Source of the DNA: Chara braunii | Lineage: Eukaryota > Streptophyta > Charophyceae > Charales > Characeae | Length of the DNA stretch: 37,938 bases | Direction: 5' to 3' | Assembly (NCBI GenBank): GCA_003427395.1 | Contig: BFEA01000258.1 | Location: 1,184,834 to 1,222,771 of the forward strand | Part shown: one piece after another, positions 20,011-31,550 of the stretch | Layout of the letters: each line of letters begins with the position of its first letter | Position numbering within the stretch: position 1 is the first letter of the stretch | Notes under the pieces: model-generated | The model's database searches: none | What the model was told of the DNA's origin: nothing | The model's input: the letters and a program-made list of their open reading frames with translations, nothing else | Program-made: the position numbers and the translations under genes

Positions 20011-20052
20011 TTTATTCTCATTTTGCACGTTTGGTGACTGGTGGAGCGAGGC
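20011..20052 (-). mobile_element. family T end, inverted (T3)
   Basis: On the minus strand GCCTCGCTCCACCAGTCACC continues into AAACGTGCAAAATGAGAATA, a left end of the same family in the opposite orientation. Together with copy 2 it could also bound a composite of about 310 bp. Confidence 0.5.
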
Positions 20053-20059
20053 ATAAACA

Positions 20060-20877
20060 CTCTCACTGTCTCTCAGAGATCATCCTTTACTGCATTTCCG
20101 GGTGCTCCAATCGATTCGAGCTCTCCTGGATCTCCGTCCTGGTTGCTAGCAACGACATGCCTTCCTCGCCTGTATTTGAACAAATGCTGGAAACGACTTC
20201 ACCGACTGTGGAGCACACAGCATACAGTTCATGGCGACAAATCCAAAAACAGACCACAAACGTGCCTCCTTCAGTGCTTCACTGGGCCCGCCCCAGTCCC
20301 AAACCCTTTCCCAACATAGGGCGGGCCTGGGCTCACATGGGATTGTCACATGCGAGACCCGTGTTTCCCTGAACATTGTAGCTATTTGTTTGATCAGACG
20401 TATAATTGTGATGACAGACAGCTGCTGGGCTCACCTACAAAGTACAGAAAATAGGGAAGTAGAGCTTACAGAATTCCCTGATTTTTCTTGCCTACCTGAT
20501 GGCCTACATTGAGTCTAAATTGAGTGGTAGTATACACAGATCACATATCTTCTGCTAAGGGAATTAGAGGCAAATCTCCCCAATCCCCTCAGCAAGAGTC
20601 CCTTCCTGTTCCTATGTTGGAGTCTTGTATTTGGACCATTTGTAGTATTGGGCCCACTTGGGCCATGTCATATTGTGGCTGCTTAAACCATTCACTGTCC
20701 CTGCCCCTGTCGTCGTCTTTGATCTGTCCTGAAGCCGGGGTTCCTTCGTCCTTGGCCACCTTCTTGCCAGTATACTTAATCCTGTCTCATTCCAGTCGCC
20801 CCCCTCGTATCGGGAGATTTTCATATCTTATGTTGACCGAAGCCACTACCGCTGATGATGCTGACGGGCGGATGAGG
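20060..20877. other. no gene recognised
   Basis: Open frames up to 158 codons occur in overlapping phases (for example 19896-20372 on the plus strand) but overlap MITE ends and show no domain. No function is assigned. Confidence 0.45.
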
Positions 20878-21363
20878 NNNNNNNNNNNNNGGTTGAGGAG
20901 GAAGAGGGGGGATTGAAAGGCGAGGGTGGCTGAAGGGGGCTTGGCAGGGGCAGAGCTAGAGTGGCTGGGGGGATGGGGGCGGTGACTGCGGCTGTCTGTG
21001 AGGGGACAAGGGAGACGAAGGGACCAAACTGGTGGTCGGATACTAGCACAAAATTAGTTGGGAGGAAGGGGCCGTCGAAATCAATGAGTGGTTTTCTTTG
21101 CCAGGGTGGCTCCAATGTCCTCCATGGCTTCAATCGTATGTTGTGGGCAGCATCCAATTCAGAAAACAACTTGGACGGGTCCTGCCATAGTTGTAGTAGG
21201 ATTCTTGGATGGTTTCTTTGGCCTTAGGTTCCTTGTCCTCCCGATAATCTCTGATAAAGACTTTCCAGGCCTCACGGATTCTCATTTTGATCTCCTCCTG
21301 TATGGCTTGTTGTGTTCGCTGCAACCCAAATCGGTGGCTTTTCCTTTGAAAGGAATAAATCAT
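20846..21363 (-). pseudogene. unidentified coding-like frames with frameshift
   Basis: Reading leftwards from 21363, a frame with RIREAWKVFIRDYREDKEPK and similar charged, helix-like sequence ends near 21130. A second frame, overlapping with a one-base shift, continues as SELDAAHNIRLKPWRTLEPP and becomes Pro/Ala/Ser-rich before a 13-base gap of N (20878-20890). The amino-acid composition looks more coding-like than other frames here, and the two parts could be one protein broken by a frameshift. I do not recognise the family; a retrotransposon ORF1/gag or a host gene exon is possible. Confidence 0.3.
20878..20890. other. assembly gap (13 N)
   Basis: Thirteen consecutive N bases within the frames described at 20846-21363. 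Confidence 1.
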
Positions 21364-21540
21364 ACAAACCTAATACTTATAAAAAAATAGCACAATAATT
21401 GTAATTGTTTGACAATCCCGTAAATCCCTTCGTTATTGGTTAGTTATGTTGTGATATCCAATTCATTTGATTTTTTGTTTGATAGTATTAAAAGAGAGAA
21501 ATATCCACTACAATAGATATATAAGTAAGTCTATCATGAA
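21364..21540. other. AT-rich flank of the foldback
   Basis: Strongly AT-rich sequence unlike the DNA to its left; nothing recognised. Confidence 0.5.
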
Positions 21541-22200
21541 GTATATAATATAAAATATTGTAAATTAAATATTGATAATATAAATAATTAAATACTGTAT
21601 TCAAAATTGTAAATATTTCAACAATAGTAAATGATATAGGAATATTTCTTAAATAATAGTGAATAATAGAACATTATATGTAGTATAAATTATATGTAGA
21701 AAAGACTCCTCTAGAGTTTCTGGGCCAATAAGTGCATGATATACACCTTCAAATCCTAAAACAGCAGAAGAAATTAAATGCAAGACCCCAAAAACAAAAT
21801 AAGGGAATGTATTAATAACCTGGTCCTATACCCTATCCTAAAGTAGCTAAATGAGGTAATAAAATAAGACCCTGTCAGCTACTTTAGGATGGGCCTGATG
21901 GGGTATAGGACCAAGTGGAAGTTATTAATACATTCCCTTATTTAGTTTCTAGGGTCTTGCATTTAATTTTTTCTGCTGTTTTAGGATTTTGAGGTGTATA
22001 TCATGCACTTATTGGCCCAGAAACTCTATAAGAGTTTTTTCCACATTTAATTTATACTACATATAATGTTCTATTATTTACTATTATTTAAAAAATATTC
22101 CTATATCATTTACTATTGTTGAAATATTTACAATTTAAAATACAGTATTAATTATTTACATTATCAATATTTAATTTACAGTATTTTATATTATAAATAC
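21541..22200. repeat. long AT-rich foldback (arms of about 310 bp)
   Basis: The left arm 21541-21848 and the right arm 21877-22200 are reverse complements over nearly their whole length, with a 28-nt loop. Two small insertions in the right arm (about 8 and 6 bases) and scattered substitutions distinguish them. Shared landmarks are TTTCTGGGCCAATAAGTGCA (left) against TGCACTTATTGGCCCAGAAA (right), and CCTAAAGTAGCT against AGCTACTTTAGG at the loop. It could be a foldback transposon or a source of a long hairpin RNA. No coding frame. Confidence 0.93.
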
Positions 22201-22269
22201 CTATATTATATGGATAATACCTTTTTATGTTAATTTATTTATATTTAATATTCAAAAATGTAAAATAGG
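22201..22269. other. AT-rich spacer
   Basis: AT-rich sequence between the foldback and the hAT-like element; no feature recognised. Confidence 0.5.
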
Positions 22270-22562
22270 ATTTTTACCTAGGCTACCAAAGTGGCCCGGG
22301 TCCACTTGCCAGGCCGGGCCAAAAAATAATAATAATAATAATAATAATTTAAAGTTTTATTTGAAATTTGGTAAAGAATTTCGATGTGATTCCGAGGTAA
22401 AAGTTGTTCAGTTTATTTTTTTGCATAATATAGTTTTTTTTCGGATCTGTTTGATTTTTTATTTGTTTTATTGTTTTTGGCTGGGACCTTCCTTAGTCCT
22501 TGCACAGTCGGGCCGCTCCGGAAAATAGGGTAACCCGGGCGGCTGGTAGCCTAGATTTTTAC
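22270..22562. mobile_element. 277-bp hAT-like MITE with 8-bp target duplication
   Basis: CTAGGCTACCA (22278-22288) and TGGTAGCCTAG (22544-22554) are perfect 11-bp terminal inverted repeats. Immediately outside, ATTTTTAC is duplicated (22270-22277, 22555-22562). An 8-bp target duplication with short ends is the hAT-superfamily hallmark. Subterminal GC-rich blocks (CCCGGGT near the left end, ACCCGGG near the right) and a TAATAA-repeat core complete it. There is no transposase frame, so it is non-autonomous. Confidence 0.88.
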
Positions 22563-22984
22563 TGATTCATTAGAATTACACTTTTCTAATCAAACCATCC
22601 ATAGCTATGAAGTGATTTTCCTAATAAGTTCTCCAAGATAACAAAACCATGTAACAAAGAATTTTTCAACATCAGTTTTGCTCTCTTCATCTTGATTATT
22701 TTCTCCCGGAAGGAATTCTGATNTTTAATATAATATTCATATTAATTTTAGATTTGGTATCACAAAAAGAAAACAAAAGTATACTTGTAAAAGTATCATT
22801 CATAAGACTTTTACTTAGCATGCTAATTTTAATTCAACAATCGTATCACGAATCTACAATAGCTTTTCTAGGGAGTTTTGAAGTTAACCATTTTACTGCA
22901 TACCTCCGTCTGATAATCAGCTCATGCTGTACCTTATGTATTCCTTTATCCTTCAAATATATCAAATGTTATGGAATACGATTG
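22563..22984. other. AT-rich spacer, no gene recognised
   Basis: AT-rich sequence with a single N at 22723. A short open frame (22754-23083, plus) runs into the antisense of LINE-A and is not credible. Confidence 0.5.
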
Positions 22985-25085
22985 CAGACTGCATCCCACC
23001 ACCTCCATAATTGGGTGACCATTGGGCATGCTAACAAACAATGTTCTAGTGTTGCCCGAGCCGGAGGCGACTACCAACCATAATAAGTGCAGATGAGGGA
23101 CAACAACCCCTTTTGTTCGAGGTATGTTCTAACACTAGCCAGTCCGGGGTGGGAAAGCAACGGTGGAGGATTTGCCATTGCAGTGCTCTGAGATTTGTAC
23201 GCATGATCTTGGATACTTGGTCCAATGCAAGCCCTCCATAAACTGTGAGTCCATAGGTGAGTCTCGCGCCCATCCATTAGATAACGCGTGGTCGATTGAT
23301 ACTGGTGGGCTGGAGGCTTTGTATCCCCTTTTGACAGAGTAGTGCCATATGTGCATTGGATTCGCTCTGGGCCACTCCCATTCCCCCGGGTCGAAAGGTA
23401 ACCTTGGAAGTGGCATTGTGGGCTCGTACACAAAGAAGCCCTCCTCCTGGTCCCCTACCAGTCATGTGCGAATGAGGCCCACCGGGCCCACCCAACTTTC
23501 ATTGTCGTCCAGAGTTTCGTTTCGTGCGAGTTTGGAAAATTTGGCTCCTAGCAAGACAGACTCATATGCTTCCAACAACACAACCCGTCTTTGTTTTGTT
23601 GGACCCTAAATACTGTGAGTGGGAGGGGCAGGTCTGCGTGCCTAATCACCCAGTCATCCTAGCGAACTATGGGGCCCTCATGAGGGCTAGCCGCTTCGTT
23701 AAGGGGAGAGTCTCCCTTAGTTTGACAACTTTGTCCTCCACATTTTTTGGTGTATTTCAGCCTGAGTTGTAACTGATCAGCCGTGGCCCAGTCTCCTTTG
23801 TGCGATCGCCACAGGTCCTCCACCGTAGAAACGTCTTTTTTTGCCTATGTAAGCCAAGGTGAGTTAGTTGATAACGAGAAGGGATCACTGCCCTCGTCCA
23901 GTACGTAGGGGTTGCCAAAAAGCGGTTGTCGCCATATGTTGTGTCATTTGTTGGAGACCTGTTTCTGTTGTGGACCACGTGTCTTACAAAGTTTAAGCAT
24001 ATAGGGTCATAGGGGTCCATGAGCACGTCCATCGTCACTGCTTGTGCTAAGTGTTCGCCTGCGTTTGTCGCAAGGGGGGGGAATCGACCAGTGCTTGATT
24101 GTCAACCACCGGAAGGGGTGTACAATGTTGGATGTTAGCGATTGCGAGGCTAGGTTAGCAATCTGCAGGCAAGCCAGAGGGGCCCATAGAATGTTATTCC
24201 CTATGAGTAATCTAGTGAGGACCTTGAAGATTAAGGCTTCACTCTCTCTCTTTGGATCCATTATCCCCACCTCCTTTGGACCTTGGTTGGGTGAGGGTTT
24301 CCCAACTCAGTCGATGCATACACCCCTGGTACTTGGCGCTATTCTTTTGTAGATACGTGGCCAACTCTTTTCTCAACCTGATATATTGTTTCGGCTTCAG
24401 CGGCCAGACAACCAGTTTGTACTAGATGGCCACTAATATTGCATTGTTTATTGTCAGGGCCCGCCCCACCAGCGAAGTGTGTAACCCCTTCCATTTTGTC
24501 AGTCGATCCATTGCCATGTTGACTAAACATATCTCCGTGGTCATGTGAGGCCCGAGCGCAGTAAGTCTCACCCCAAGGATTCTGATGGCATCTCCAACCG
24601 TCGAATGAAGGGGCGGGGGTTCTCCCTCAGGGTGGAGCCACCGTCCTTCAGTTTTGGAGCCCAGTTGACTTTCATGTCAACCGCCAATGAAAATAAGTGA
24701 ATAACTTGTGTCAGGGCGCGGAGGCTATCGGGGTCTGCTCATATGAGCATTGTGAGGTAATCCACGAGTAGCGAAGTCACGGGGATGAAATGGCTGGGGA
24801 TATGGGGATGGCCACTTTGCTAATATGAGGGTGAGATCTAATCAGGGAGCCCAGAGCCTCCATTACTATTACAAATAGGAGCGGTGCTATGGGGTCCCCT
24901 TGTCGCACCGATCTTTGTAGGTGTGTTGGCGGTGATAGGTGACCATTGAGCATGATATCAGTAGTAGCCGATCTATGGAGAAAACTCACCCAATGGCAGA
25001 ATGTTGGACCGAAATTCATCTTGACCAGACACATGTCCAGAAAGTCTTAATCAACATGGTCATGTTTTCCTAAAGTCAATAAACA
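22985..25085 (-). mobile_element. LINE-A, 5'-truncated non-LTR retrotransposon remnant
   Basis: Read on the minus strand, the remnant starts in the RT palm near 25080. It contains VRQGDPIAPLLFVIVMEALG (about 24856-24911) and an NWAPK-like segment after the catalytic region. It passes a segment with FDPGEWEWP and YSVKRGYKAS and ends in a zinc-binding RT-associated domain with LQWQILHRC and, in another frame, ACPMVTQLWRWWD (about 23060-22990). Domain order is that of plant L1-like elements. Stops and frameshifts occur throughout, and the endonuclease and RT fingers are missing. The CP...LWRWWD end matches LINE-C. Confidence 0.85.
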
Positions 25086-25136
25086 GGATGGCCACTTGCG
25101 ACGCTTGGGCTTTTCATTGGCCAACAACTTTGTTTG
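25086..25136. other. junction after LINE-A
   Basis: Short stretch between LINE-A and the TA tract; nothing recognised. Confidence 0.4.
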
Positions 25137-25286
25137 ACTATATATATGTTAAAAATCTAATATATATATATATATAATCATAATCTCTTATATATATGTA
25201 TATTTTACATTATATATATATATTATATTATATATATTATATGTATATATATTATATATATTATATGTATATATATTATATTATTA
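25137..25286. repeat. TA-rich tract with repeated TATATTATATGTATATATAT blocks
   Basis: About 150 nt almost purely of A/T, including repeated TATATATTATATGTATATAT blocks. It is self-complementary and could form cruciforms. Confidence 0.9.
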
Positions 25287-26084
25287 AACAGAGTTGTCTG
25301 GTAAACCGTGGGCAGAGAGGGAGAAAAGGAGAATAAACGAGGGGTTGTGACAAACTGTTCCGTCGGAGTTTCACTGACTCATCAGGAAGGTAAACCCTCA
25401 ACAGTCTGCAAAATCTCCTAACTGATTACATTGTAAGTGATAATCCACCTTGACTTCGGTTGTGGTTAAGCATTGACGACTGTCCGACAACTGATACCGT
25501 GAGGTGGGCACCAACCACTGCCCTCAAGGTGCCTATGACAAAAATCAGAGCAGATGAGGCATGGGGGAGTAATGTGAAGGCGGTGAAAAAGGAGGAGTGA
25601 GAGAGTCTGATTTTTCATGCGTTGGGTCTTGGGCTGAAGCAACGAGAAAAGACGATGGTGTATGGGGATGAAGATCGAGCAATGAGGTCAAAAGGCTTCG
25701 TCATCCGACTCAAGCCACGATATACTTGTTCAAGGGGGAACCATTATGACTATCAAATGACTATTACGTTTGTAACTTCAATGAGGATTGTCAAAGGTCC
25801 GATGCTTCGATGCATGGTGCAGGATCAACACGGTTTTTAGCGGTTCAAACGAGACATCAACAGTCAATCTTGTACCATAGACCGACAGGTGTGTGGGGAC
25901 GGTAGCGAGGGTACGACCAGTGCTGACCACTGTGCTGACAATGAGGGGTGTTGCACGTGTGCGAAAAGGTGTACGTAATATGTGTGCATACAACCCCTTG
26001 TCATTGTGTTGCATGTCATTTGATAGGTTTGTCACTTATGTAAAAAAATAGAATCTGGAAGAGCATATGTAGTGAATGAAAGTA
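25287..26084. other. unassigned; possible upstream gypsy sequence
   Basis: On the plus strand, scattered frames such as VKGPMLRCMVQDQHGF and a following Cys-rich stretch (to about 25970) could be decayed pol sequence upstream of RT. I cannot confirm a protease or nucleocapsid motif. No long terminal repeat is recognised. Confidence 0.3.
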
Positions 26085-26876
26085 GAAGAAATAAGAAGTT
26101 GAAAGCCTATGTATTGGGAGCAAAGAATCAGGATAAAGAAAAGGAAGAAGGTAACATTGTTCCTCAATGTATTCAGTCATTGCTTTTGAAGTTCAGAGAT
26201 TTGATGGAAAAGTCATGTGGCATTGTGAAAATAACTACCAATATGTGATTGATGCATTGCCTGATAGTTCACTCCCAAAGGTTTTATCTACACAATGTTC
26301 GCTATTCAACAGGAAGAACCGAAGAAGCAACTAGCAGAATTAACTGAAAAAGGAAAGATACAACCTAGCAATTCTCCATATGGAGCGTCTGTCTTTTTTG
26401 TCCCAAAGAAAGGTGGGGAACTAAGGTTATGCATAGACTACAGAGGGTTGGATGCTATTACAATGAAGGATGTTGAACCACTGCCTAGGATACATAACAT
26501 GTTGAATTGAGTCAAAGGATACAATGTGTTCAAGAAGATTGATATAAAATATCGCTACCATCAATAAGAGGTTGTTGAGTTCTTTGTGATGCTTTTAGTC
26601 TAACCAATGCACCAACTACTTTCCAGAAACTGATAAATGAGTTGTTAAAAAAATGGCTTGATGACTTTGTTGTAGTGCACCTACATGATATCCTCATGTT
26701 CAGCAAGACGTTGGACGAACATCAGGAATGACTAAAAATTATATTTGAAAAGTTAGTAAAAAAGACAATGAAGATAATAAAAAAAAACTGTGAGTGGGCT
26801 CAATATAAAGTATGTATTTGAGCCACATCATGAATAACGATGGGATACAATCTGAACCTACAAATAATGTTGAAAA
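26085..26876 (+). mobile_element. Ty3/gypsy retrotransposon, RT part (5' side of LINE-B)
   Basis: The plus strand encodes a Ty3/gypsy reverse transcriptase: KGKIQPSNSPYGASVFFVPK and LRLCIDYRGLDAIT (26295-26510), then VFKKIDIKYRYHQ, LTNAPTTFQKLINELL and the catalytic region. The usual YLDD box reads HLHD (26678-26689), losing the tyrosine and the first aspartate. In-frame stops at 26508 and 26729 and frameshifts break the frame. Homology stops near 26876, where antisense LINE-B begins; the missing connection/RNase H sequence is not found on the other side. Confidence 0.87.
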
Positions 26877-29800
26877 CGGAGATTGACTTTGTTCTAACTC
26901 TGTGGGTCAGTCTTAACTGTTGCTCCCCCTGCCAATCCTTTTTGCGGAGGTTCCGAATGTCTTTTTGTCCGCCTTACACCATATTTTACCTAGTTCCAGA
27001 GTGAGGAGCTCTGGAAGACCGGCCCATTTTGATCCCTGATATTCCAATTGCCAAACAAAAGTTGCCTGGCAACCTCTTTCCATCTGCTACGTGATGCTTT
27101 ATTGGGGAGAGGTAATTGTCGCCAAACTTGCAGTGCTTGTGGTCTGAAGTAATCTCTTGTCGGATCTCTCTAGACCGCTCCTCTACTCTCCCTATTTACA
27201 ACCGAGGAGCGGCGAGGGATTATCCAGTATTGGTCTTCCAGCCATGCCAGGGGGTCCACTTAGGGTGGGGACCTGTGTACCAAGTGTGCAATCTATTCCA
27301 GCTCTTCGGCTCGTAAGGGAGTCTGTGGTTTGCGCAACAACCTTCTTACCGATTTGATCGTCAGCGTCGTAATTTGAAAGGTTGAGTCCACAATTCTCAA
27401 ACCAACTCTGTTTTTTGGTTGAATGACCCAGTCTCAAACTACATCGTGGCATGGTTGATTGCGTCCTGACATTCATTATTTCCCCTTCATAGCAGCACTG
27501 CAACTGAACGTTTGAATGTTCGCATCGCCTCCTTGTTAAGCGCCCATATTGCATACATATACTAGAGCACTGCCGAAATGATATTGTAGATCACCAACGA
27601 TTGTAGATGCTATCTATAAATTGCCCTCTTCTACGGAGCCTCATAAAGCATTGTGTAAAGTACGAAATTGGAAGAACACAAAATGGTTAGTGAAAGGCGA
27701 AACTCGGTGTATAAGCGGCGCTTTGTTATCACTAATTCAAGATTAAAAGTTTTGGACTTTGCCTATCAGAGTGGTGTGTTTATCTTTCCACAACTCTTGT
27801 GTCTTTAAAGCCGGTTTTAGTATTCAATGATTCCAATCATAATTAGTCGTCGGTCTCCCCTCTGTTGTCAACATGATGTGTAAAACTCTGACCAACGCTA
27901 TTTTAGAGAGTTATCTCACGCGATGCCTTCAGAGGGCGGACTTCTTAGTGGTGGATCGACCACCCCAGCGTTTTGCTTCCCCAATTTACGGTCATGTTTG
28001 AAATGGCAGTGAACTGGTTCATCAATTACTCTATCTCTTTCGTGTTTTTGCGGGATGCCTCCACCATCAATATGAGGTAAAAAAACGGGCAAATTGGGAT
28101 GACGTCTTATGGGATGGAGGTGACCCGGAGTTTGTTGATGTCCTTGTGCCCGCAAAGATTCGTTACCAAGGCATTCGTTGCCAAGACCTCCATAACAATG
28201 ATGACAGGAAGGGGGCCAACGGGTCCCCTTGGCGTACTGACCTTTGAAGGCGAATTTTCAGGCTAGCATGTCATTTACTTGCACACTCGTGGTCGCATTT
28301 TGATGAAGGATTTGGGTCCAACAACAAAAATTAGGGTCAAAGTTTATTCGCCTCATCATGGTCTCATCCACCCGTCTAAAAAGAGTCAATCAACATGGTC
28401 GTAGGCCTCCTCAAAGTTTACAAATATGACGGCCGCATTGTGTTTTGACAGTGTAGTCAGTTTCAATATTTCATTTACTAGCAAGATTTTGTTGTGGATT
28501 TGTATGTCCCTTGACAAACCCTTTTTGCATAGGGTGTGTGAATCGGTATGATGTCATCCGGAATAGGATCGGATGTTTAGCAAGGGCCTTAGATAACATT
28601 TTATGTACAATTGAAGAGGGTAATTGGACGGTAATTTCGGTTCTCCATTTTATCCGCTTTTTTGTACAGTATAATGAACCCCCCCCGTCCCACCAGTTTA
28701 CCCATCCGGTCGGTCTCTCATACTTTCCTATAGCAGTCCAATAGGTTTGGGGTCATCTGGTTCCAAAATGTCTTCCAAAATTCCTCAGGGAGCCCATGGA
28801 GTCCCAATGTTTTTTCTTCCTCCATTTGCATCAAGGTCATCAAAATCGCCTCCTTGGTGATTGCTACCTCTAATTGTTTTTTTGTTGTTTTATTAGCCCT
28901 TTGTTCAATTGCCGCAGAAATTGTGTAACTTCCACTTATCATAACTCTCCACCCTTCATTGCACATGTTTGGATGTGAAAAAGTCCCTGGAGGGTGTTCT
29001 GTCTATTTGTAAGTGTCGTAGATGTCCCCACCACTCTCTGATTGTGGGTCATCAAGTGCATTGATTATCGTGGCCCAAGCATTGGCCAAGCTAAAAAAGT
29101 TGGCATCCATCACTCCTTCTGTGAGTAGTGTGAGGTGCTTTGACATTTTGCATCAGATCCGCATCTTGTATTGTCGGTGCATGTTATGTGTGTGTAATTG
29201 TTGTTGTAGCATATCTTTATTAGTCTGTAGTAGTAGTTGTACATCTGCAACTTCTGCTTGTTGCATGTACTTTAGTTGTTGTTGTTTCCCCCGCCCCGCT
29301 GATTGATAGTCATTTTGCAAGGCCTTTATCAAGTGGTGGTGAGTGGACCCCCGAAATTGAGGCTTTGTCTCATAGGATGCTCCATCTATTGATAGGGAGT
29401 GACATCTACTGAAAACCAGGTCCAACGTCCTATGTTATGACACCTTTTTTTTTGTTGAGTTTCTTTGGGCTGTGGCCATTTCCCTTCTGGTCCTAGAACT
29501 CCTATCTTAACCGTCGAGCTGCACAAATTACCTTGATACGTTCTAGAGCTCCAACCCTCCCCTGTAGTTGCGCCCTGGTGAGCAGCGATTTCCTTTTTCC
29601 CCTTATACAGACTCTCTTTTTCTTAAACTCGTCCTAACCCTCGACTTTTGCTTCCCTTGGCAGATATATCAATTTTATTTTGCCTTCGGTGTCTGTCTTT
29701 TACGTGGCTGTTAAGGTTGTAGTTGTTTATCTCTTCCCATCGTAGAATTTTTTTTCCAGCGGGGATGTCATAGATTCTCTACCCATTATAGAACTCTCTC

Positions 29801-31550
29801 ATTTACGGTGGTCCAACGTTACACGTGGGGCACTAAAGGTTGCAAGGTTTTCCTTCTCCTATTGGTGTTGCTGTTTTATTTCTTGTTCTTCTTATTGTTA
29901 TAGTATTAGAGTCTTATGACGGATTTCTAGATCATGGTTATGATGCGGAGAAGTTTATTGTTTTGAAAAGTTTTTGCATTTTTAAATGAGAAAAAAAAAA
30001 ACCGTTGTTAAACAAATCTACCGAGTTTTGTACCTCGTTTTCCAGTGTGTGCCAATAGGTCCAGTTATCGTTAATATATTCTCGAAAGGATTCCTTTTGC
30101 GACAACGATGTCCTTAGCTTATAATATCATGGGCCCTGATGCGGTTTCTTGCGAAATGTTAAGGTGGTTATACACGTTTTGTGGTCCAGCCATTGGTATG
30201 GACTATGAGAAAGCACAACCGTCAGAAGCAGCGATCCTTCCAAGTCCTCTGACATAAAAATGATATGAATTTGAGATCTTGATTATCTCCCTATAGTTAT
30301 ACCTCTAAGACATGTAATAACGGGTGTCCAAATTTAGTTTGTGGAATGTATCGAACATTCGGAACGTCTGGCATATGTTCTGGATCATTTGCTCATCTTA
30401 CTCAATATATGATAGGGGATAGGAGGAGCCCTCCATCTATTCGGGGCAACATCAAAGTCTCCTGCAATAATTATAAATACACTGGTTAAGATCCGAGTTT
30501 TAGTTTTTTGAAGAACTCCCTCATTTCCTTTGGCAGGTTCGGGGCGTAGACCCCCACTATGCATACCAGTTATAATTGTAATATACTGAGGACAGAGACC
30601 CATCTGCCCTACCCCTCGCCGACCAGACAGTGTACCGGGTCTATCTGGGACTTGAGGGGCAACAATATTGCGACTCCCTCACTTTCTAGTTTTGGGGCCG
30701 ATAACTTAAAGTTCCGTTGTGGCCAGAATGAACTATGGATGCAGTTATGCTCCGAGGTGTCCATAAGGTGGGTTCTTGGATGCAAACCACACTTAGACAG
30801 CTCCAACTCCCGACTTCCCTTATCAATTCTTATATTCCGTGTTGTTTGTGCAGTCCGACAGTCTCCAGTCCCGGTCGGCCGCTCGTTTACAGAGATCTAT
30901 ATTTTGTCATTTCCATATGCTGCATTAATGAGGTGCATTCGTTTGTACTGTCAACTTGTGCTTGACCGACCTTTGTTTTTACAGACAGGACTATGTTTTT
31001 TGGTACCAATCTCATCCCTTAGCGCCTGATAGTATCCTCTGTCTGAGGATGGTGCAGAGACACTCTTCAAACTTATCTTTTAAACATATATCGTTGGGTC
31101 TGATCTTAATTGCCTACATGTCAAGCAGGGTATTGTAGGAGGACCACTGCAGTCCCACCTCCTTTTTTAAATTAAACGACGTACATGTCATTTTGTATCA
31201 TCTTCTAAGGACCCGTTGTGACCATATATGTGGCATGTGCTCCGGGCTCATACTGTAGGGCTAGAAGCTCAAACATTTGGAGTGTTGCGCTGAGGTCGCC
31301 GTGGTTGAGAATATTTCAGGCCAGAATCATATGAATGATCAACCTTTTTTAACGTCACCCCACCATACCTGCTATGATCTATTGATGTTAGGCCCACCTC
31401 CCACCCGCCTTCCTTCTTTCAGATTGACATTGCCACGATAGTCTCCACCATTGGTAGCCCTGTTCCCTGCACTTCTTCCATCAAGTTTCTGAGTCTCATC
31501 CTCTTTATCAATTTCACCGGGGCTTCCTCGTTCGGGTGGAGAAGTGATAA
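26877..31550 (-). mobile_element. LINE-B, non-LTR retrotransposon inserted in the gypsy element
   Basis: Minus-strand domains in order: an AP-type endonuclease with EGVAILLPLK, VGVYAPN (about 30536-30553) and GDFD (30451-30462); a linker; RT fingers with MEEEKTLGLHGLPEEFWK (about 28766-28830) and NPQQNLASK; the GDP-box region near 28240; an NWGSKTLGW post-catalytic segment (about 27955-27985); and thumb/connection sequence to about 26890. The FADD box is lost. Frames are broken by many stops. The zinc-binding domain and poly-A tail seen or expected at the 3' end are absent. An 8-mer GTTGAAAA lies at both junctions (26869-26876, 31551-31558). Confidence 0.83.

Noticed and set aside
19896-20372. 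158-codon plus-strand frame
   Set aside because: Overlaps MITE ends T2 and T3, with no domain and competing frames of equal quality.
21541-22200. Chloroplast or mitochondrial inverted repeat
   Set aside because: The AT content fits, but I recognise no organellar gene, tRNA or rRNA in either arm.
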